From NCBI GenBank assembly GCA_945859605.1, contig OX243814.1, forward strand, positions 35,419,452 to 35,483,451: a DNA stretch of 64,000 nucleotides. The letters run 5' to 3'. Shown here one piece after another: positions 36,634 to 48,154 of the stretch. Below the pieces are notes generated by a model that ran no database searches, was not told the origin of the DNA, and worked only from the letters and a program-made list of their open reading frames with translations. Position numbers and translations under genes: made by a program. The stretch comes from Lumbricus rubellus. Lineage: Eukaryota; Annelida; Clitellata; Crassiclitellata; Lumbricidae. Each line of letters starts with the position of its first letter. The stretch's first letter is position 1.

Positions 36634-36704
36634 TTAACCCTTTAATGCCGAGATGGTAGTAAATGGTATGGGAAATCCTATACCCTCCGACATTAGAGGG
36701 TTAA
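36634..36704. mobile_element. TTAA-flanked mini inverted repeat (piggyBac-like)
   Basis: CCCTTTAATGCCGAG at the left pairs with TCCGACATTAGAGGG at the right, and TTAA flanks both ends (36634-36637, 36701-36704). The 63-bp core lies in the presumed Bcl-2 3' UTR and would fold into a hairpin in RNA. A relative is at 42190. Confidence 0.75.
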
Positions 36705-37327
36705 CAGGGTCTGGTTCCTCCGCAGTGCGTTAGGAATGATGTGCCAACACAGACTAGCCTGCAGTTATGAATTCGTGCATAAAACACTCCATAAGAGTTA
36801 GAAAAAAATTTAAGTTAAAAATGAGACATGCCACTTTTGCGGCATCAGATCAGCTTTTCATTGCTGGTCTGTGGCTGTATTGTGATTGCTGTGTTCACAG
36901 TTCTGGCCGAAATACTCTTAAATTCGGTTTCCTGATTAAGAAGTGATTATGATGCCGCTGTTAGATAGGGTTATCTAATTAAAATTAATAATTTATTTTA
37001 CATTATGTCATCTTTGTGAGATAAACGCCTTAGCGGTGTCACTACATTGTCATTTGTTTTTACTAATTTGCATGTCTTGAACTTTCGTTGATTTTCGTAG
37101 TGTCTGTATACCGCTGCACTGTTAGGAGATATAGATATTTGTGTAACGTTACTTCATCTGTAAGCTGCCGGAATAATAAATGCATGATTTTAGTTAGAGC
37201 TGCAATCCGTTATGCATGCTTTAGTGGCTGTAGTGACACAGTGCTGACTAGTTGAATGTACATGTTTGAGTTGCCATTAAGTGGTCACTGTAGCAAAAAT
37301 GAGCATGTCCATTGCATGTAAGAGCTT
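36705..37327. other. Presumed Bcl-2 3' UTR and spacer
   Basis: An AATAAA lies near 37173, with others near 38508, 38646 and 38818. The end of the transcript is undetermined. Confidence 0.4.
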
Positions 37328-37740
37328 AGGCGTAAAAAAAATTGTTGTGTTTCCGGTAACCCGACCGACCCATTTTTACGGCCGCGACTCAAATATTTTT
37401 GTACAAAATTTTTATTTAAAAAAATTATTTTTTCAATTTTTTTCCAATTTTTAAAAATATTTTTTTAACATTTGTATTGACATAACAAGAGACGTCAACA
37501 AAATGAAATTAATAGGACTGTTTCTAGAGCAGTTTTAGGTGCAGACAGTCGGGAAATAGGCAGTTTTAACTTGCTTAGAACACGTACTTTGTTTCAGCGT
37601 GCAAAAAAGACTAGTGGGGTATACTTTTTCGGTTAGTCACTGCATAAAAATATTTTGCCAAAATAAAAATATTTTCCGACCTACCTACCCAATTTTTTTA
37701 GCTCTGTTACCGGAAACACAACATTTTTTTTAGGCCTTAG
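37328..37740. mobile_element. Inverted-repeat MITE (TTGTGTTTCCGGTAAC ends)
   Basis: CTTAGGCGTAAAAAAAATTG...GTGTTTCCGGTAAC at the left mirrors GTTACCGGAAACACAAC...TTTTAGGCCTTAG at the right. The interior is AT-rich and non-coding. The exact borders and target duplication are uncertain (GTAAGAG against GTAACAG). Confidence 0.75.
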
Positions 37741-38959
37741 CAGTAACAGTTAATGCATTGTCTTTAGGTAGTGGCTATTTACTAATTAATCTTAGCAAGT
37801 AACAAAGTTCTAAATTATGAGTAAATGTTTAGAAATATGCGTGGCTGCAGCAGCAGCTGTTGCCTGATTTGTTGAAATACATAGATACATAATTGTACTG
37901 GTATATAATATAATATATCTTAATTGAGTTCTCTCTTTGTCTGTCTGCCTGTCTCTCTCTCTCTCTCTTTTTCTCTCATATTACTTGTGGAGATTAGACC
38001 TCTTTGAGGCATTTACATTTTTTACCTCACCTGACTTTCTGTTTCAACTTTTTTTGGCTTGTCTTCATTACAAGTTCTGTGACTTTGCAACATTTGAGAA
38101 ATGAGTGATTGCATATTTTTCAAGTCATTTCTCGTCTCGTTTGTAAGCTAACTGCACAGTAGTTTCACCATTATTAATGTATGTAAATATGAATATGGGG
38201 TAAGGCAGTAGATTTCTATATTATTGATACTTAGTCACTTGTATGTAGCCTACACATTTAATTAAAAAAGATTGGAGTACTGAAATTTTTGGTCTGAAAT
38301 TTCTCAGCTCATGAGTTGGTTTCAATTGTTTGAAGCTTTGGTTGCACAAGTCTTATTTGGGAATTCAGATTGTGCAGCGCTGTCCAATAGTTAGGGCATA
38401 ATCCAATGGAGTATTGAATCCGAGCATTTGGATGTAGTATTTGCCAGGTACGAATCAAGTACGTTTTCTTCCATATGTGAAGCTTTACATATTTGTGTCA
38501 TAAATATCGAAATAAATTTGTGTGTTTGTAATTGTTAACCAATGCATTTCTCATTTTAGAAATAAGTAATGAAATGGACTTGATTTCCATTGTGGACTTT
38601 CGAAGATTGTGTTATTTTCTGGCGAATCATAAATGAGTTTACTGAATAAATTAATTTTTTACAACTACTTGTGTATATAGTATTTAACGAGATAATTAAT
38701 GCTGAATAATGGGGTATGCAGCCAAGGCAAATTTCAAATACTTCTCTACCAATTGTCTTTTAAGTAAACTGCACCTTCACTATATAATGTTGTTCAAAGT
38801 TGCATTGTCAAGTCTTGAATAAACTGTTGTTTCATTGCTTTTGGCTAAAAAAGCTTTGGTAAGGATGTTTTTTAATATAGGTTGCACATTAGAATTTGTC
38901 ATAGAATAAACGTAATTTTCTGCTAAGTGTTATTTGGCTGTATCTTTGATTTTGCCATA
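37741..38959. other. No gene recognised
   Basis: AT-rich spacer with a short CT run at 37950-37975. Confidence 0.45.
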
Positions 38960-39552
38960 TGTGACCCGGTCTATGAAAAGGGACCACAACGCGGGAATGG
39001 ACTTATGTATACCACCATGATCAGCACAAAATTCTGAAAAGAATGATGTATTATGTGACACAGCACTATTATCTTTTCTATTTTTTTAAACTTTACAACG
39101 TGATGAACCTGAAAAACGAGATCTTCGGAAAACGCAATTGAAGTGAATAATCCGAATATCGCTGTTTGTTGAACCTTACACTTTATATTTAGAAACATGG
39201 AAATCAAAGCGCTGCATAAACATGTAGAATGAATTATTTAGCGCATTACTATAATTATAATCATAGATTCATCATTAAAACCGTTTCCAAAAAATATTCT
39301 ACTGTCATAATACCCCGACAATAAGGATGCCGCCTTGCAGTCCCTTTTATGTGCTCTAATATTACAATAAGAAAACCTAATAATATCAAATGATTTCTGT
39401 GAACCATTATGAAAATTTGATAGACAAAAGAGTCATCTAGCGAATCCCAGTGAAAACCCGATTTCGATATTTCGATGGGTGACCATGTTCTAAGGCCTGT
39501 ATCTCGGTAAATAAATCCCGCGTTGTGGTCCCTTTTCATAGACCGGGTCACA
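38960..39552. mobile_element. MITE with 37-bp perfect terminal inverted repeats
   Basis: The ends begin TGTGACCCGGTCTATGAAAA and continue through GGGACCACAACGCGGGA, identical on both sides. TA flanks both ends (38958-38959, 39553-39554), suggesting a Tc1/mariner-type target. The frames inside are non-coding. Confidence 0.88.
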
Positions 39553-39704
39553 TATATGTATCTGCTGAAGAATTAGCCACAGAGCAATTTCTTAGAGTAT
39601 GAATTTCATTGGGCAATTTTGTTATGTTGAATTGGGTAATACTCTTAGGTGGGGGGGGGGTAACTAATATGATACCAAATGGTACATTGTAGTCAAATTA
39701 TGTT

Positions 39705-39775
39705 GTGGTTGGCCTGAGAACGCTTCTGAGTAGCCTACCTTAGAAAAGCGCTATTTAAAATTTTTGAAATTGTAA
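39705..39775 (+). repeat. LINE/SINE 3' tail fragment
   Basis: GGCCTGAGAACGCTTCTGAG...AAAAGCGCTATTTAAA matches the common tail. A 10-base poly(G) precedes it at 39651. Confidence 0.65.
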
Positions 39776-39869
39776 TAAATAATGATTCAGTAATGAAAAG
39801 TCTTGCAGATGACTTTAGCTCATTAACTTTTGTAAAAGCGGTTAGAGAATTTAGTTGTACATACGCAAG

Positions 39870-40325
39870 CATGGGCGCCCGCAGAAATTTTTGCAGGAGG
39901 GGGCAAAAATTTTACGGTGGTCACGATTACATTTTTCAGTGGCGAAAGCATGAAAAATACAGCGCTGGAAATTAAGAAAACGGGTATTTTTTCAAAGAGG
40001 TTTTTTAATGCAAAATTTTCAGTTTCATTTTGTGTATTATTTTTAATATGAATAGTTTTCTGAGTGCGAAAAATTTGTTAAAAATCCAAAAGTGGATGTT
40101 AAAAGTAGGTTCATAAAGGGCACTATAGGCCTATATATTTTTTTCTATATAAATTTTTAAACTTAAATTTCTGACTTTCACTGTGTTTTTCAGTCGTATC
40201 GTTAGTGTTTTAATGCAAAGAAAATTAATTATTAAGAGCCCAAAAGTAGTAGTTAGAAAAATAAGTTTCACTTTTCCAGGGGGGGGGGGCAAGTGCCCCC
40301 TTGCCCCTATGTGCGGGCGCCCATG
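39870..40325. mobile_element. hAT-like MITE (CATGGGCGCCCGCA ends)
   Basis: The ends are CATGGGCGCCCGCA and its inverse, with a perfect 8-bp duplication TACGCAAG (39862-39869, 40326-40333). GGGGG runs lie near each end and the middle is AT-rich. Confidence 0.93.
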
Positions 40326-40333
40326 TACGCAAG

Positions 40334-41940
40334 GAAATAGATCAACAAAATATATGAGGTGCAATAAGGAGAAGCAGGTATAAAAATAGCATTTTTGCAT
40401 ACATAATAGCTGATTTTACTTTCAAAACAACTTTGTGCTTATTGGAATGTATCTGAGTTTAATTCTAACAACAATGATGCATTGTGGTTTTGACGTTGAA
40501 TGGAATTGTTTCAAGGGAACAGAAGTGAATTATATCATTGTACTTGTCAACACAATGTCATGTGGGCAAGTTGTTCTTCACTTGTGGCATTATATCTCCT
40601 GTTTGATTCAGAAAGAGACATTTATTTATGAAGGTAGTTTTTTCCTGTTAGTATATTTATTTGACCAAATGTGAATTGCATTTTCCAGTTTTAATGGCTA
40701 GCTGTTATTCTGTAGTTCTGTTATATATATCGCATACATGTATACAAATGTTGTTATTCACTCTAGAGTAAATAGCTAGAACATTACGAATATTAAGAGT
40801 ACATATTTTGCTGTTAGCTGTACTGCTACACTCTTCACTTTGTGCTTTCTCTACTTATCTTTACTAAATTAACAAAAACGAGCATTTTCTTATCGATGTA
40901 AAGTTTCACGGTTGAAATGGATGGATCATGCCGAAATCATGATGATTAATTAACATTATAAAATGAACCTTTTCTGATCTTCTATGCAACAATTGCAACA
41001 TACTGGTGTCTGTTGCATGATCAAGATTTTCCGATGACTGATCACTGTAGATGTTTTAAATTATTTTCGACCTATTTATATGTTTATTCAGTATTATAAG
41101 TTATTTTGTGCTGTTTCGTTGTGTGTGTATGTGTGTGTCCTGTGTAGTTTAATGATGGACATTCCGTAGGTTGTTTGCAATTAAATGATGTTTGCCAGTG
41201 AGGAGGAGTAAAGTTGCCAAGCTACATTGTTAGGAGGTGCTTGTGTCGTGTATGTACGCATGTTTGTGTGTTCGTGCCTGTTGAATTTTGAATCTTCGAC
41301 AGATTTGTCCAAATTATTTGCTTATTACCCGAAACAGTCCTCGAAGTTATTCCAAAAGAAGCAATCAGAGAATCACTGATGATGTTGGTAATTGTCTGGT
41401 AATTAGTTTCAGTTTGTTGCCCAGATGCAGGGTGAAAATTGCTGGGGGTTGGGGGAGGGTTCACCCACCCAGTTTTTCTTAGATCCCATAGTAAACCTGT
41501 TTTTCACACCCCAATTCCAAGTTTATCATAGGCCAACCGCCCAGTTATTTTTCCACAATTCTGACATTGCCCAGATGATGGCACACCCTGGTATGTCCAG
41601 TTATATGTCAACTTTGCTGGCTTACTACATGGCCAAATGTGTATATATGTATGTGTGTAGTTGCAATGGGCCAAGGTAGTAGTAGTCATCAATATAGCAT
41701 CTGCATACATGTTTGAATTGTAACGGATTGCTTGGTGTCACTGCAGCCAATTTTGTCCATGATTCAAGCAAGCAGTTCGGATAAATCTGTTGGAGATTCA
41801 GAATCCAATGACAAGTCTACTGTCCTTTTTAATCGTATCTTTGTTGTATTATAATTATTCGTGTCATCGTTGGCGTAGAACAAATATATACCTTGAATGT
41901 TTTTTGCGGTTGTTTGGATTTCAACTGCGTGGTATTCTTT
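40334..41940. other. No gene recognised
   Basis: AT-rich spacer. Short frames at 40435 and 41425 have no domain. The stretch 41430-41600 resembles the GGGG-rich, CCCACCC-ended MITE interiors but was not delimited. Confidence 0.4.
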
Positions 41941-41953
41941 CAGTTTAACGTTT

Positions 41954-42040
41954 TCAGTTTAACGACACTGTGTGATAACAAAGATCATTAGCATCACCCT
42001 CCTCCTCTATCCAGGCTTGGGACTGGCACTGTCAGGGTGT
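41954..42040 (+). repeat. Dispersed repeat 'ACTGGCACTGG', copy 2
   Basis: GTTTAACGACACTGTGTGAT...CACCCTCCTCCTCTATCCAGGC...GGGACTGGCACTGTCAG; the best match to the copy at 58072. Confidence 0.8.
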
Positions 42041-42189
42041 GAACAGTGTGTAGAAGCGGTCGGTGGTTTAAATTTAGCCAAAATGGTTGGTCAGGATATT
42101 TCCGATGGTTTTTCAAGCGGACTATGAGTATGCGTAGATTAATTACTCAATGCTCAGAAATGGAGTTCAATAATGAGTACAGTTTTGTT

Positions 42190-42258
42190 TTAACCCTTTA
42201 ATGACGGCCAGCATTTGTTTCCCGTACATTCAATGCAAGCTCGTCATTGAAGGGTTAG
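42190..42258. mobile_element. TTAA mini inverted repeat, second copy
   Basis: TTAACCCTTTAATGACGG pairs with CGTCATTGAAGGGTTAG. Same family as 36634; the right-hand TTAA has decayed to TTAG. Confidence 0.7.
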
Positions 42259-42259
42259 A

Positions 42260-43500
42260 AAAAAAACTGATTCTGTCGGTTGAAAGGAAAACATCGTGTT
42301 TGGCAACTGCTCTGGGATTTTTTTATAATTGGTATTTCTACTTAGGCCATCTTCATTTATTGCAGCACTTTTTTTAGTGATTGTCATTGTTAAATTGTGT
42401 TGAAACAGCAAAGATTGATATTGATGGTAAATATACGTGTTATAATTAAAATTTGAAAGTTGCTGTAATTTTGTAAAATGGTTGTATAAGCTTACCTGTT
42501 TTAATACTAGCTGAGATAAAGCATTTGCTTCTTTCTTGCAGTGTGATCTAACAGTGTATGATAATTATTTCGTAGTTTAGCGTGCACATAGGTTGGAAGT
42601 GAAATTTGTTGTGAATTTATCCAACCCATGGAAAAATTTTGTGCACACATGGTGAAATGCCAATTTGCAGTTCTTTCCATTTGGGCTGCATAGACATTAT
42701 TGCACATGTATTCAAGTACATTCAAGTACTGGAGGTGTGAGGTCTACAAGTATGTTCTTTTAGACTACTGGACAAACACCTTGAAGATCCTGGAAAGCTT
42801 CATTTGCCATAATTTATCTTTTATCAATTCCAAATTTACAGGCAGCTGATAATTGTGAATTTTTCTCTTTGGCATTCACAAAATTTAATGTTTCAATTTC
42901 TGTAAAGATTCAGTAGACAGAATAAACTTTTTTGCTGCGTTTGATATTTCTTTTACACATATTTCCTGAATAATTGTGAAGACTTAACTGATGAATGCAG
43001 TTTATGATCTCAGTATCAATGCCAATCTGTCTTATATAAATACGACGATGTAGTTCGTGTTGAAATGGCATAATGATCATTACCGGTTATTTTGTATTTT
43101 TGTTATATTTTGCTGAAATTCTGTGCTTTGAATGTCTTTTGTCAGAGACAAAATACAAAAATTATGGTTTGTCTACTGAGGACAACATTAACCTTGTCAT
43201 GTCACTCATTTTCTCCTTAAGACGTTGTTTTCAGAGATGATATTTTGCCAGGGTTGTTGATCCCAGGTTCTTGTGCCATATTGTAACTCGGCACATAAAA
43301 ATGGCGGTATTTTCCAACCAATGTACTGAATTATTTAACTTTAGAGCAACATTGTTTTGACTGGGACTTGAGACTTTTTGGCATTTTTTAGGGCCAGTTA
43401 AAACTATTGGTTTTGCAGATCTATATAAGTCATGAGAATGTTAATCCAACAAATGATTTCATATGGAGTTGGACAAAAATGCCACGTGAAATGTAATCGT
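42260..43500. other. No gene recognised
   Basis: AT-rich spacer without features. Confidence 0.45.
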
Positions 43501-43504
43501 AATC

Positions 43505-43605
43505 AGGAATTTATATAGCACCACTTCAAAAGAGATTCCTCAGAGGCGCTCCCGACCTGACAGCTCGAAGCCACAATCAAAGAGAATGGTTTTCAAATGT
43601 TTGCT
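43505..43605 (-). pseudogene. LINE 3' tail fragment
   Basis: On the minus strand the frame reads SKHLKTILFDCGFELSGRER, followed by the GCGCCTCTGAGG...GTGGTGCTATATAAA tail. Confidence 0.65.
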
Positions 43606-43902
43606 GAAAGGGGCAAAGAAAGACCAATATTCGTGTATATTATCATAAATGTATGTCACGAATTGGCATATTGTTGTTCATGGTTAATTGTGCAGGTTGT
43701 ATTTCTTCTGCTATGCCTAGAGTTCTTATGTGTATGTGAAATTAACAATGAATCATAACTAATGTAGAAAGTTGGTCATTGGACAGATATTAATAAATTA
43801 TTGTTTTGTTTACTGTTGCACTGAAAAATATTACCTTTGAGTACTGAAACGGATGGATTAAGACCGAGTCAAGGTTCAAAACATATCTTATTAAGACCTG
43901 TG

Positions 43903-43997
43903 CTAACCTGTTCTTAATTTTTTGGTTAGCCTGTTCTTAATTTTTTGGTTAACCTGTTCTTAATTTTCTGGTGAACCTGTTCGTAATTTTCTTGTGG
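43903..43997. repeat. 24-bp tandem repeat x4
   Basis: Four units of AACCTGTTCTTAATTTTTTG and variants. Confidence 0.9.
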
Positions 43998-43999
43998 GA

Positions 44000-45173
44000 T
44001 AATGCAGTAAACGAGTAGTGAGAATTTTGTTTGCTTCTGAATACGAGAAGCAAGACTTTTGAAGTCAGGTTTTGCGGCTGAGAAGAATATTTAGGTACGT
44101 TGCATGTCCTGTCTTTTTTGAACGAGAGCTATGCCCTTTTTTCTGGCTGTCCCTCTGTTTCTTTTGAACATCCTTTGTGTCACTGTGTTTCTTCTGCTTT
44201 GTTTCTCCCATTGTCTCTGTATCTCTTCTCTCTGTATCTTTCTCGCTGTCCTCTGTTTCGTTGTCTTGTAAATTGCTTTAGCTGCACACTGGTCCGTTGT
44301 TAGAAGAAGATTGTTTGTTTAGAAGGGTATTCCTGTGACCGTGTGTTGCTTGGTCTTGTGTCGAAGCAGCTGTGCTTACAGTAAATGGAAAAGTGTTGTT
44401 GCTTTTTTTTTCTTGAAGAAATTAAATGTATCATCATCCACTTTGAAGAAGGCAATTGTTCCTGAACCTTATACCTTTCGCCAGGTGGCGCCGCTGGTTT
44501 TTGTTTGTTACTCGTCGAAAATAGGAAGATACATAGTCTAATTATTATAATGGCCTATTCGAAGTATTCATTTGGACCAAGGGATGGTTCCATAAGGCGA
44601 CGCTAGGTTTCAATAGCATAATAATAGACGAACCTTCAGTTTGTATCAGCAATAGAGGATGAGCTATTTATTTTTCGTTTCCTAAGACTTCTTTTTTAAA
44701 AACTAGGCCTACTAGCGATCAGGGTTAAGAGAAATTAATGAGGTTAACATATAGGCCTATACAATAAGTATACAACTATACATGTAGGCTATAATTAATT
44801 ATTAGCCTGATTAGGGCCTAGACCGGTCTACCGAGGTCGTGGCTGAAATGCGGGTGTCTTCTTTTGACACCGCTTGCTTCTATAACTGTTGGTCAACCCC
44901 TAGGGGGTGGAGGGGAGTCGGCCTGACCCCCGTGTTTTTATTCTTATCGCAAGTTCAGACCTCAACTCAATCATCTTCGTTATTACTTCATCTCAACAGA
45001 CCCCTGAGACTTTTCGACCAAACCAAAATAAAAGTATCAGAAGATGGCATATAGTATCAGGGACCGACGTGTTGGTTAGAGTCAGGTTAAGGGTCGTGAT
45101 GGTCGGTTATGTAAGAAGATTACCTTATACGGTCAAAAGGTGGACACGTAGTTTCATATGCTGCCCAGTAGGA
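44000..45173. other. No gene recognised
   Basis: Spacer; small frames at 44100 and 44907 lack support. Confidence 0.45.
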
Positions 45174-45181
45174 CCTCTACT

Positions 45182-45475
45182 CAGGGCCGGATTAAGAAAT
45201 GTGGGGGCCCTGTTCGGAAAAATGTTTAGGCAATCTACGGCCGAAAAATCTGATGTCCTTATTAAGTCGTTTGGTCGAAATTATTTTTGAATATAGTGAT
45301 TTTTCCCTGCCAAAATAGCTTACGACTTTTTTAGTCGTTTGGCCAAATATTGTTTAGAATGTAGGCTATATCAATTTTTCCTTTAAAACATTCGTTTTCG
45401 CGTGTGTGGGGGCCCCCTAAAGTGTGGGGGGCCCTGTTCGGCCGAACATGTTGAACATGCCTTAATCCGGACCTG
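45182..45475. mobile_element. hAT MITE (CAGGGCCGGATTAAG ends)
   Basis: The ends are CAGGGCCGGATTAAG and the inverse of CAGGTCCGGATTAAGG. The perfect 8-bp duplication is CCTCTACT (45174-45181, 45476-45483). CAG-GxCCGGATTAA termini are typical of hAT elements. Confidence 0.95.
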
Positions 45476-45483
45476 CCTCTACT

Positions 45484-46150
45484 GTAACAGTTCTCTGCCA
45501 GCGAGGCTTTCGTATAGCGCCTAAATATCGTAATCAAACCTCAAACACGCAATAGAGCTTACAACACGTAAACAGTTAGGCCTACTGTCAAATGTGACCG
45601 CGTTGACTAGAAGTCGAAAATTTAATTGTTGCCAGCTTAGATGATTGTGACGTCGCTAGATTGTTTTTGAAAACTAACGTCTTTCGATTGTTTTTTATAA
45701 CTGCGAAATTGCCTACTTCTATTATAGATTGGCATCGATAATAAAGACGTCTCTAGGCCCTATATACATGTATCGTTTCGTTGGTAATATTATGACGTCA
45801 TGAAGCACACGTGACGTCAAGAGATGCATTGTCCGTTACATAGATATGAAGCAACAAAATAATCTGTGGCTTATCTGCTCTAGCGACGGTTTCCATGGTA
45901 ACGAGGGTTTCCATGGCAACACCGTTTGTTGTACGTCGTGATGTTTTGATCAGCAGAGTATCGAGGTAAAGATAATTAATTATTATTATCACAATGCACT
46001 AAGAAATAATAATTATTCAATGCATTCGATTGGCCATGACCTTTGACGTTTTGAAGTAGGCTACCGAACATTTGGTGTGGCTGTCTTCGAATAATAATTA
46101 GATCTAATGTGGATCCAATCAACAATTAAAGCGTCATTAATGGGGCGAGG
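45484..46150. other. No gene recognised
   Basis: Spacer; GGTTTCCATGG is repeated near 45890 and 45907. Confidence 0.45.
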
Positions 46151-46151
46151 G

Positions 46152-46435
46152 GGATGGGAGGAAGAGGAGGAGGAGGGGGAGGAAGAAGTAGACGAAGAAG
46201 AAGAAGAAGAGGAGGAGGATCAGAAGAGGAAGAAGAAGAAGAAAAAGAGGAAGAGGTGGAGGAGAAGAAGAAGAAGAAGAAGAAGAAGAAGAAGAAGAAG
46301 AAGAAGAAGAGAAGGAGGAGGAGAGGAGGAGGAGGAGGAAGAAGAGGCAGAGGAAGATGATGAAGAATAAGAAGAAGAGGCCTAGAGGCTAGAGGAGGAG
46401 GAAGAAGAAGAGGTAGAGGAAGATGAAGAGGTGTA
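46152..46435. repeat. (GAA)n/(GGA)n microsatellite
   Basis: Purine-only run with GAA, GGA and GAC variants. Frames on both strands are artefacts. Confidence 0.96.
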
Positions 46436-46609
46436 AAAAGATTTTTTAAAATAGGCCTACTGCTAATGACGCAGCGGTCATTTCGCTCTATTGATGATAG
46501 GCCTACTGTCATAAAATTATCTCAATAAAAAAGTGAAAAACTCATTGAAGATCTTTAGACTTTGATAAACATGCGTTACAATTAACAGATCATACAGATA
46601 TATATAGCC

Positions 46610-46650
46610 TATATATATAAATTATATATATATATATATATCATATATGC
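46610..46650. repeat. (AT)n
   Basis: TATATATA run downstream of the last Ig exon. Confidence 0.9.
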
Positions 46651-46689
46651 CTATCATATCATCATGCTTTAGATTATTTGAGAGATTGT

Positions 46690-46947
46690 TCAGATTTTTC
46701 GAATGTAGAAGAAGGCTGGTTGCGATTGGCCGTGCTTTGGAGATAGGGCGCTGCAGCTGAATCGACTGATACCACGTGGTATGATGTCATACATCGATGG
46801 ACCAATCGTGAGCATCCTTACGCTCTCACTGCGAGGCTGCTGAGGAGAATTGTTGCCGTCATCCGTGTAGTCGTCGGATACAGTTTGAATCGAAATGCCA
46901 GGAAGATGAGAACCGAGAGGCAGAACAGTGTCTCTAGCTATCCACCA
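46690..46947 (-). CDS. Ig-domain secreted protein, exon 2 (C-terminal)
   Basis: On the minus strand the acceptor TTCTGCTATTACAG precedes TGG TGG, phase 0, matching exon 1. The 85 residues start WWIARDTVLPLGSHLPG, followed by an acidic, Asn-rich loop (DDYTDDGNNSPQQ). Then come ESVRMLTIGP and GISRFSCSAL, whose Cys fits the F-strand partner of the exon 1 Cys, and QPAFFYIRKI with a stop. The fold ends where a G strand would. I see no GT donor near the end, so the protein would be a soluble single Ig domain of about 180 residues. I do not recognise a named family. Confidence 0.7.
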   Translation of the reverse strand, partial: WWIARDTVLPLGSHLPGISIQTVSDDYTDDGNNSPQQPRSESVRMLTIGPSMYDIIPRGISRFSCSALSPKHGQSQPAFFYIRKI

Positions 46948-47054
46948 CTGTAATAGCAGAATAACACGCATACATGTACGACTATGAGCCTATTTACATG
47001 TAGCCCATACTACATTGTATAATGTATAGGCTATACAAATTATACATGTTATTT

Positions 47055-47260
47055 GGGTGTCACGACAACTCGTCCAACAACAGCTCGTCCACGAAATATT
47101 GGTTCATCGACAAAATGGTTATAATAACGAAAAAATGTTCCCTGAAAAATTTTTTGTCGATGCTTTTTCCAACTGAAATAGAAGCTGGATTGATGAGAAA
47201 ACGTTTGAGAAATGGAAGCTGGGATGAGGGTTCTTTTACAGGTGAAATAGAAGCTTGACT
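47055..47260. mobile_element. One-sided foldback-type element, ACAACTCGTCC arm
   Basis: The left side has ACAACTCGTCCA, ACAGCTCGTCCACG and CGACAAAATGG in tandem. Inside, GAAATAGAAGCTGGATTGAT and a variant follow, the same unit as in the element at 21329. No opposite arm was found before the next MITE, so it is probably truncated. Confidence 0.6.
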
Positions 47261-47389
47261 TATGAACAGAACGCTTGGGAAATTTGTGGCCATCCTATAG
47301 CTGTTTCTGTTTAGAAAACTGCGGGGCCCAGTCCCATAGAATCACAATAAGAGACACATGAAACACATAGGCTAATTATGCGCTGCACA

Positions 47390-47655
47390 CATGGGCGGAA
47401 ACCTGGGCGGAGACTTGGGGGAAGGGGGGACGAACGAGTGGCCGATGGAAAGACGCGAGATTTTGTTTATAGTCATTTGGCGAAAAGTCAAGAAAATTTT
47501 CTATTTTAACCGCCAAAAAGTTGATGACCTTTTTAAATTTACTTTTTAGTCTTGACGCTCAACGATTGGGGGGGGGGAACAAATGCATGGGCCATCCCCC
47601 CAACACCTCCGTTGTTGGGGGTACTGTCCCTCTGTCCCCTAGGTTTCCGCCCATG
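47390..47655. mobile_element. hAT-like MITE (CATGGGCGGAAACC family)
   Basis: The ends are CATGGGCGGAAACCT and its inverse. The flanks GCTGCACA and GCTGCACG (47382-47389, 47656-47663) are an 8-bp duplication with one change. It lies directly beyond exon 1 of the Ig gene, in its intron. Confidence 0.9.
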
Positions 47656-47710
47656 GCTGCACGTTTTATTGATTAAAACGGAATATTATTATTATAGTTG
47701 CTTCACTTAC

Positions 47711-47995
47711 GTTGAAGTGGACATCCGCTATATCGTCCGGCGTTCTGCGTCCTCTCCAGCTGACCTTGCATTCGACCTCGACCTCTGACCCCTCCGTCAA
47801 GGTCATTTGGGTAGGGTTCACCTCTGCAGTGACGTGTCTTTCCATGGTTGCATGTCGATTCCTCCGCGATGGAATGAAGAATTCATTGGCGGACGACAGG
47901 GAAGACAGGTCAACGGAGGTGACAAAGAATGAGAGAAGGACGAGAGAGAAGAGGACACGATGCAAACACTGTGCCGTACAGGAGGAGGAGAACAT
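47711..47995 (-). CDS. Ig-domain secreted protein, exon 1 (signal peptide)
   Basis: On the minus strand, residues 1-95 start MFSSSCTAQCLHRVLF and continue with the hydrophobic SLVLLSFFVTS, a signal peptide. After a Ser/Arg-rich linker comes the first half of an Ig domain: VTAEVNPTQMTLTEGSEVEV (A' and B strands) then ECKVSW with the B-strand Cys. The exon stops at HFN with the consensus donor AAC|GTAAGT, phase 0. Joined to the exon at 46947, the C strand reads VHFNWW, a plausible Ig core tryptophan. A 5' UTR acceptor (CTGTTACAG) lies at about 48029, 33 bp before the ATG. Confidence 0.72.
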
Positions 47996-48112
47996 CGTGT
48001 GTGGTTGACAAGAACTGGCTTCAGTCTACTGTAACAGATGAAAAAATTAATATGTAGGCTATATAATTATTTACACACGTTCATTTCAAATAACCACGTG
48101 CATTAAACTATG

Positions 48113-48115
<3 letters not shown>

Positions 48116-48151
<36 letters not shown>

Positions 48152-48152
48152 C
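48116..48152. repeat. (AT)n
   Basis: A run of about 18 AT units. Confidence 0.95.
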
Positions 48153-48154
48153 AG

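Noticed and set aside
46107..46512. Frames rich in Glu/Lys or Pro/Leu
   Set aside because: Both arise from the (GAA)n purine tract.
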